DNA of 26,923 nucleotides from JAGMES01 sp023128035 (lineage in GTDB: Bacteria; Bacillota; Halanaerobiia; DY22613): contig DAOVRZ010000083.1 of the NCBI GenBank assembly GCA_030627905.1, forward strand, positions 1 to 26,923. The letters are read 5' to 3'. The notes beneath the pieces are model-generated. The model was not told the DNA's origin and ran no database searches. It saw only the letters and a list, made by a program, of their open reading frames with translations. How positions within the stretch are numbered: the first letter of the stretch is position 1; the number at the start of each line of letters is the position of its first letter. The translations under genes and the position numbers were made by a program. Below are positions 24,785-26,923 of this stretch, piece by piece.

Positions 24785-26923
24785 GTGGGAAAAGTCAAAG
24801 CATTAAAAATTAATAAGCTGACCTCAATGCAAAGTGCTATGCTTTTTTATAGTCTTTTAGAAGAAGATCATCGTAATTATTATGAACAATTTAGTTTTTA
24901 CCTTGAAGGAAAAATAAGTTTAGACTGTTTAAAAGCAGCCTGGCAAGAAGTAATTAATCGGCACGAAATATTTAGAACAGACTTTCGTTGGAAAGAGTCG
25001 AAAAATCAATTTCAAATTGTGTTAAATTTTAAAGAGGCAGAGATTTATGATTATGATGCATCTTATTTAGAAGATATTGAAAAGGAACAATATATTAAAG
25101 ATTTCAAAAAAGAAGATTTGAATAAAGAATTTGATTTTGAAAAGGGTAGATTGAATCGGGTATCATTTATCAAGATGTCAGATGAAAAATTGTTTGTTTG
25201 TTGGACATTCCACCACATTCTTTTAGATGGGTGGAGTGTCCCGATTGTACTTGGTGATTTCTTTAATATATATCATTGTTTATGTAATGATTTGCTATTA
25301 CCTCCAAAACCAGTAGCGCAATTTTCTAAGTATCTTGATTGGTTGAAAAATCAGGATTATGAAGAAGCAATGTTATTTTGGAAAGATTATATGAGTGATT
25401 TTGATATGCCAACATTATTACCATATGATCGCAAACCTAAAAAAAATGAAATTATAACCACATCAATTAATAGAGAGCTTGTACTTGATCAAAAAAAGAC
25501 AAAAGATATTGCTGAATTTTGCCGTTTGAATAATATAACGATGAATGCTTTTTTACAAACAGCATGGGGTATTTTGTTACAAAAATACAATAATACAAAT
25601 CAAAGCTGTTTTGGAATGACAGTATCAGGTCGGCCAACAAAACTAAAAAATGTAGAAAGTATTGTAGGTATTTTTATTAATACGTTACCTGTTGTGGTTA
25701 AGAGAAATGACCAGATGACTTTTGGTGATTTATTGAAGCAAGTAAATGGTCAATTGGTAGAAATCCGAGATTATGAATATATATCTTTGGCAGAAATTCA
25801 AAATTTGAGTCAATGTGCAGGTGAAATCTTTGATTCGATTATTGTTTTTGAAAATTATCCAGTTGACTCTCCAGTAGAGGAAAATCAATTTGATTTTAAA
25901 GCTGAATTTGAGTCTGCATTTGAGTTAACTAACTATAATTTTACTATCGTAGTAAGTAGTAATGAATCAATTGTTATGCGGATGCAATATAATGCTGATC
26001 TGTTCTTCCCTGAAACTATAGAGAGAATGGAAAAACATTTAACTCGAATAATGGGTCACATGTTAGACAATGTTGAACTATCTGTAGATGATTTGTGTAT
26101 TGTTTATGATGATGAGAAAAGGATGTTACTACAAGAATTTAACAAAACAAAAGTTGACTATCCTAAAGAAAAAACAATTCAACAACTGTTTGAGGAACAG
26201 GTTGCGAGGACCCCAGATAGTATTGCTGTGATCTTTGAAGGTAACAGTTTGACCTATCAGGAATTAAATGCAAAGGCTAACCAATTGGCCAGAGTATTAC
26301 GGTTGGAAGGGGTTGGCCCAGATCAACCTGTAGGAATAATGGTTGATAAATCTCTAGAGATGGTAATTGGAGTTTTGGCAATTATCAAAGCAGGGGGAGC
26401 TTATTTACCGATTGATATTGATTATCCTGATAACAGAATCAAGTATATGCTTCAAGATTCTAACACTAAAATATTGCTGACTCAAAAAGAGGTTTTAAAT
26501 CAAATCTCCTTTGCAGGTGAAATCATTTATTTAGAAGATGAAGAATTTTATACTGGGGATTCAGCAAATCTTGAAAATTGCAATAAATCAAATGATTTGG
26601 TCTATATCATCTATACTTCTGGTTCCACTGGAAAACCAAAAGGTGTAATGGTTCTACATAAATCATTGGTAAACTTAGCTATTTGGCATAATGACTATTA
26701 TGGAGTAACATCTGATGATAATAGCACCAAATATGCGGGATTTGGCTTTGATGCATCAGCTTGGGAGATTTTCTCCTATTTAATTGCAGGAGCAACTATT
26801 CATATTATTAGTAATGAAATTAGGCTGGATATTAATAAATTAAATGACTACTATGAAATGAATAAAATAACAATCAGCTTTCTACCAACCCAGATGTGTG
26901 AGCAATTTATGAAAGTTAAAAAC
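24785..26923 (+). CDS. Nonribosomal peptide synthetase, N-terminal fragment (C-A), 3' truncated by window edge
   Basis: The frame is open from a GTG at 24785 to the window end (713 codons seen). The C domain (about residues 8-450) has HHILLDGWS from H143, the DCL type that fits the D-Val delivered by the upstream enzyme. Its first motif is divergent: LTSMQSAMLFYS in place of LTPMQEGMLFH. The A domain begins at about residue 464, with YTSGSTG from Y610. The visible pocket is D656, A657, W660 and F699 (DAWF...), the start of the Leu code; the rest of the pocket lies beyond the window. The N-terminal part of this A domain resembles the Val domains of modules 5 and 6, while the pocket region resembles the Leu domains of modules 1 and 2, so it looks chimeric. 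The gene starts 27 bases after the previous stop and is surely in the same operon. Leu is likely but unproven. Confidence 0.95.
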   Translation, partial: MGKVKALKINKLTSMQSAMLFYSLLEEDHRNYYEQFSFYLEGKISLDCLKAAWQEVINRHEIFRTDFRWKESKNQFQIVLNFKEAEIYDYDASYLEDIEKEQYIKDFKKEDLNKEFDFEKGRLNRVSFIKMSDEKLFVCWTFHHILLDGWSVPIVLGDFFNIYHCLCNDLLLPPKPVAQFSKYLDWLKNQDYEEAMLFWKDYMSDFDMPTLLPYDRKPKKNEIITTSINRELVLDQKKTKDIAEFCRLNNITMNAFLQTAWGILLQKYNNTNQSCFGMTVSGRPTKLKNVESIVGIFINTLPVVVKRNDQMTFGDLLKQVNGQLVEIRDYEYISLAEIQNLSQCAGEIFDSIIVFENYPVDSPVEENQFDFKAEFESAFELTNYNFTIVVSSNESIVMRMQYNADLFFPETIERMEKHLTRIMGHMLDNVELSVDDLCIVYDDEKRMLLQEFNKTKVDYPKEKTIQQLFEEQVARTPDSIAVIFEGNSLTYQELNAKANQLARVLRLEGVGPDQPVGIMVDKSLEMVIGVLAIIKAGGAYLPIDIDYPDNRIKYMLQDSNTKILLTQKEVLNQISFAGEIIYLEDEEFYTGDSANLENCNKSNDLVYIIYTSGSTGKPKGVMVLHKSLVNLAIWHNDYYGVTSDDNSTKYAGFGFDASAWEIFSYLIAGATIHIISNEIRLDINKLNDYYEMNKITISFLPTQMCEQFMKVKN

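Overview
The window is one stretch of a giant nonribosomal peptide synthetase (NRPS) operon. It holds three head-to-tail genes, all on the + strand and nearly back to back: the 3' end of one NRPS gene (2-1858), a complete six-module gene of 7622 codons (1889-24757), and the 5' part of a third (24785 to the window end). The DNA is AT-rich (by eye about one third G+C, not counted). It uses many AGA and ATA codons, has Gram-positive-type Shine-Dalgarno sequences, and both visible starts are GTG. This suggests a low-GC Bacillota, perhaps a clostridial or halanaerobial anaerobe rather than a Brevibacillus or Paenibacillus. The genus cannot be fixed from this sequence.

Layout: the first gene ends in A(C-terminal part)-PCP-E. 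The second gene is C-A-PCP | C-A-PCP-E | C-A-PCP | C-A-PCP-E | C-A-PCP | C-A-PCP-E, three tandem copies of a two-module unit of about 2520-2550 residues. The third gene begins C-A and runs off the window. No tRNA, rRNA, transposon, CRISPR array or long intergenic region is present. The gaps between genes are only 30 and 26-27 bases and hold a ribosome binding site each, so the genes are almost certainly co-transcribed and translated as one operon.

How they work together: specificity pockets were read by hand against the GrsA Phe positions (235, 236, 239, 278, 299, 301, 322, 330, 331, 517). They give Leu (DAWFLGNVVK), Leu (same code), unassigned X (VAWEITADDK), unassigned Y (DVANFAIIYK), Val (DAFWIGGTFK) and Val (same code), then a partial Leu-like code (DAWF...) in the third gene. 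Every second module carries an epimerization domain. Each C domain type (DCL after E, LCL otherwise) fits its upstream partner. The predicted segment is ...D-aa-L-Leu-D-Leu-L-X-D-Y-L-Val-D-Val-L-Leu..., a strictly alternating L/D, mostly hydrophobic peptide. This is the stereochemical pattern of linear gramicidin, which folds as a beta-helix and forms membrane ion channels. A gramicidin-like channel or pore peptide from a low-GC host, with one module whose pocket lacks the usual Asp235, is the main point of interest. The loading module and release domain lie outside the window, so chain length, capping and cyclization are unknown.
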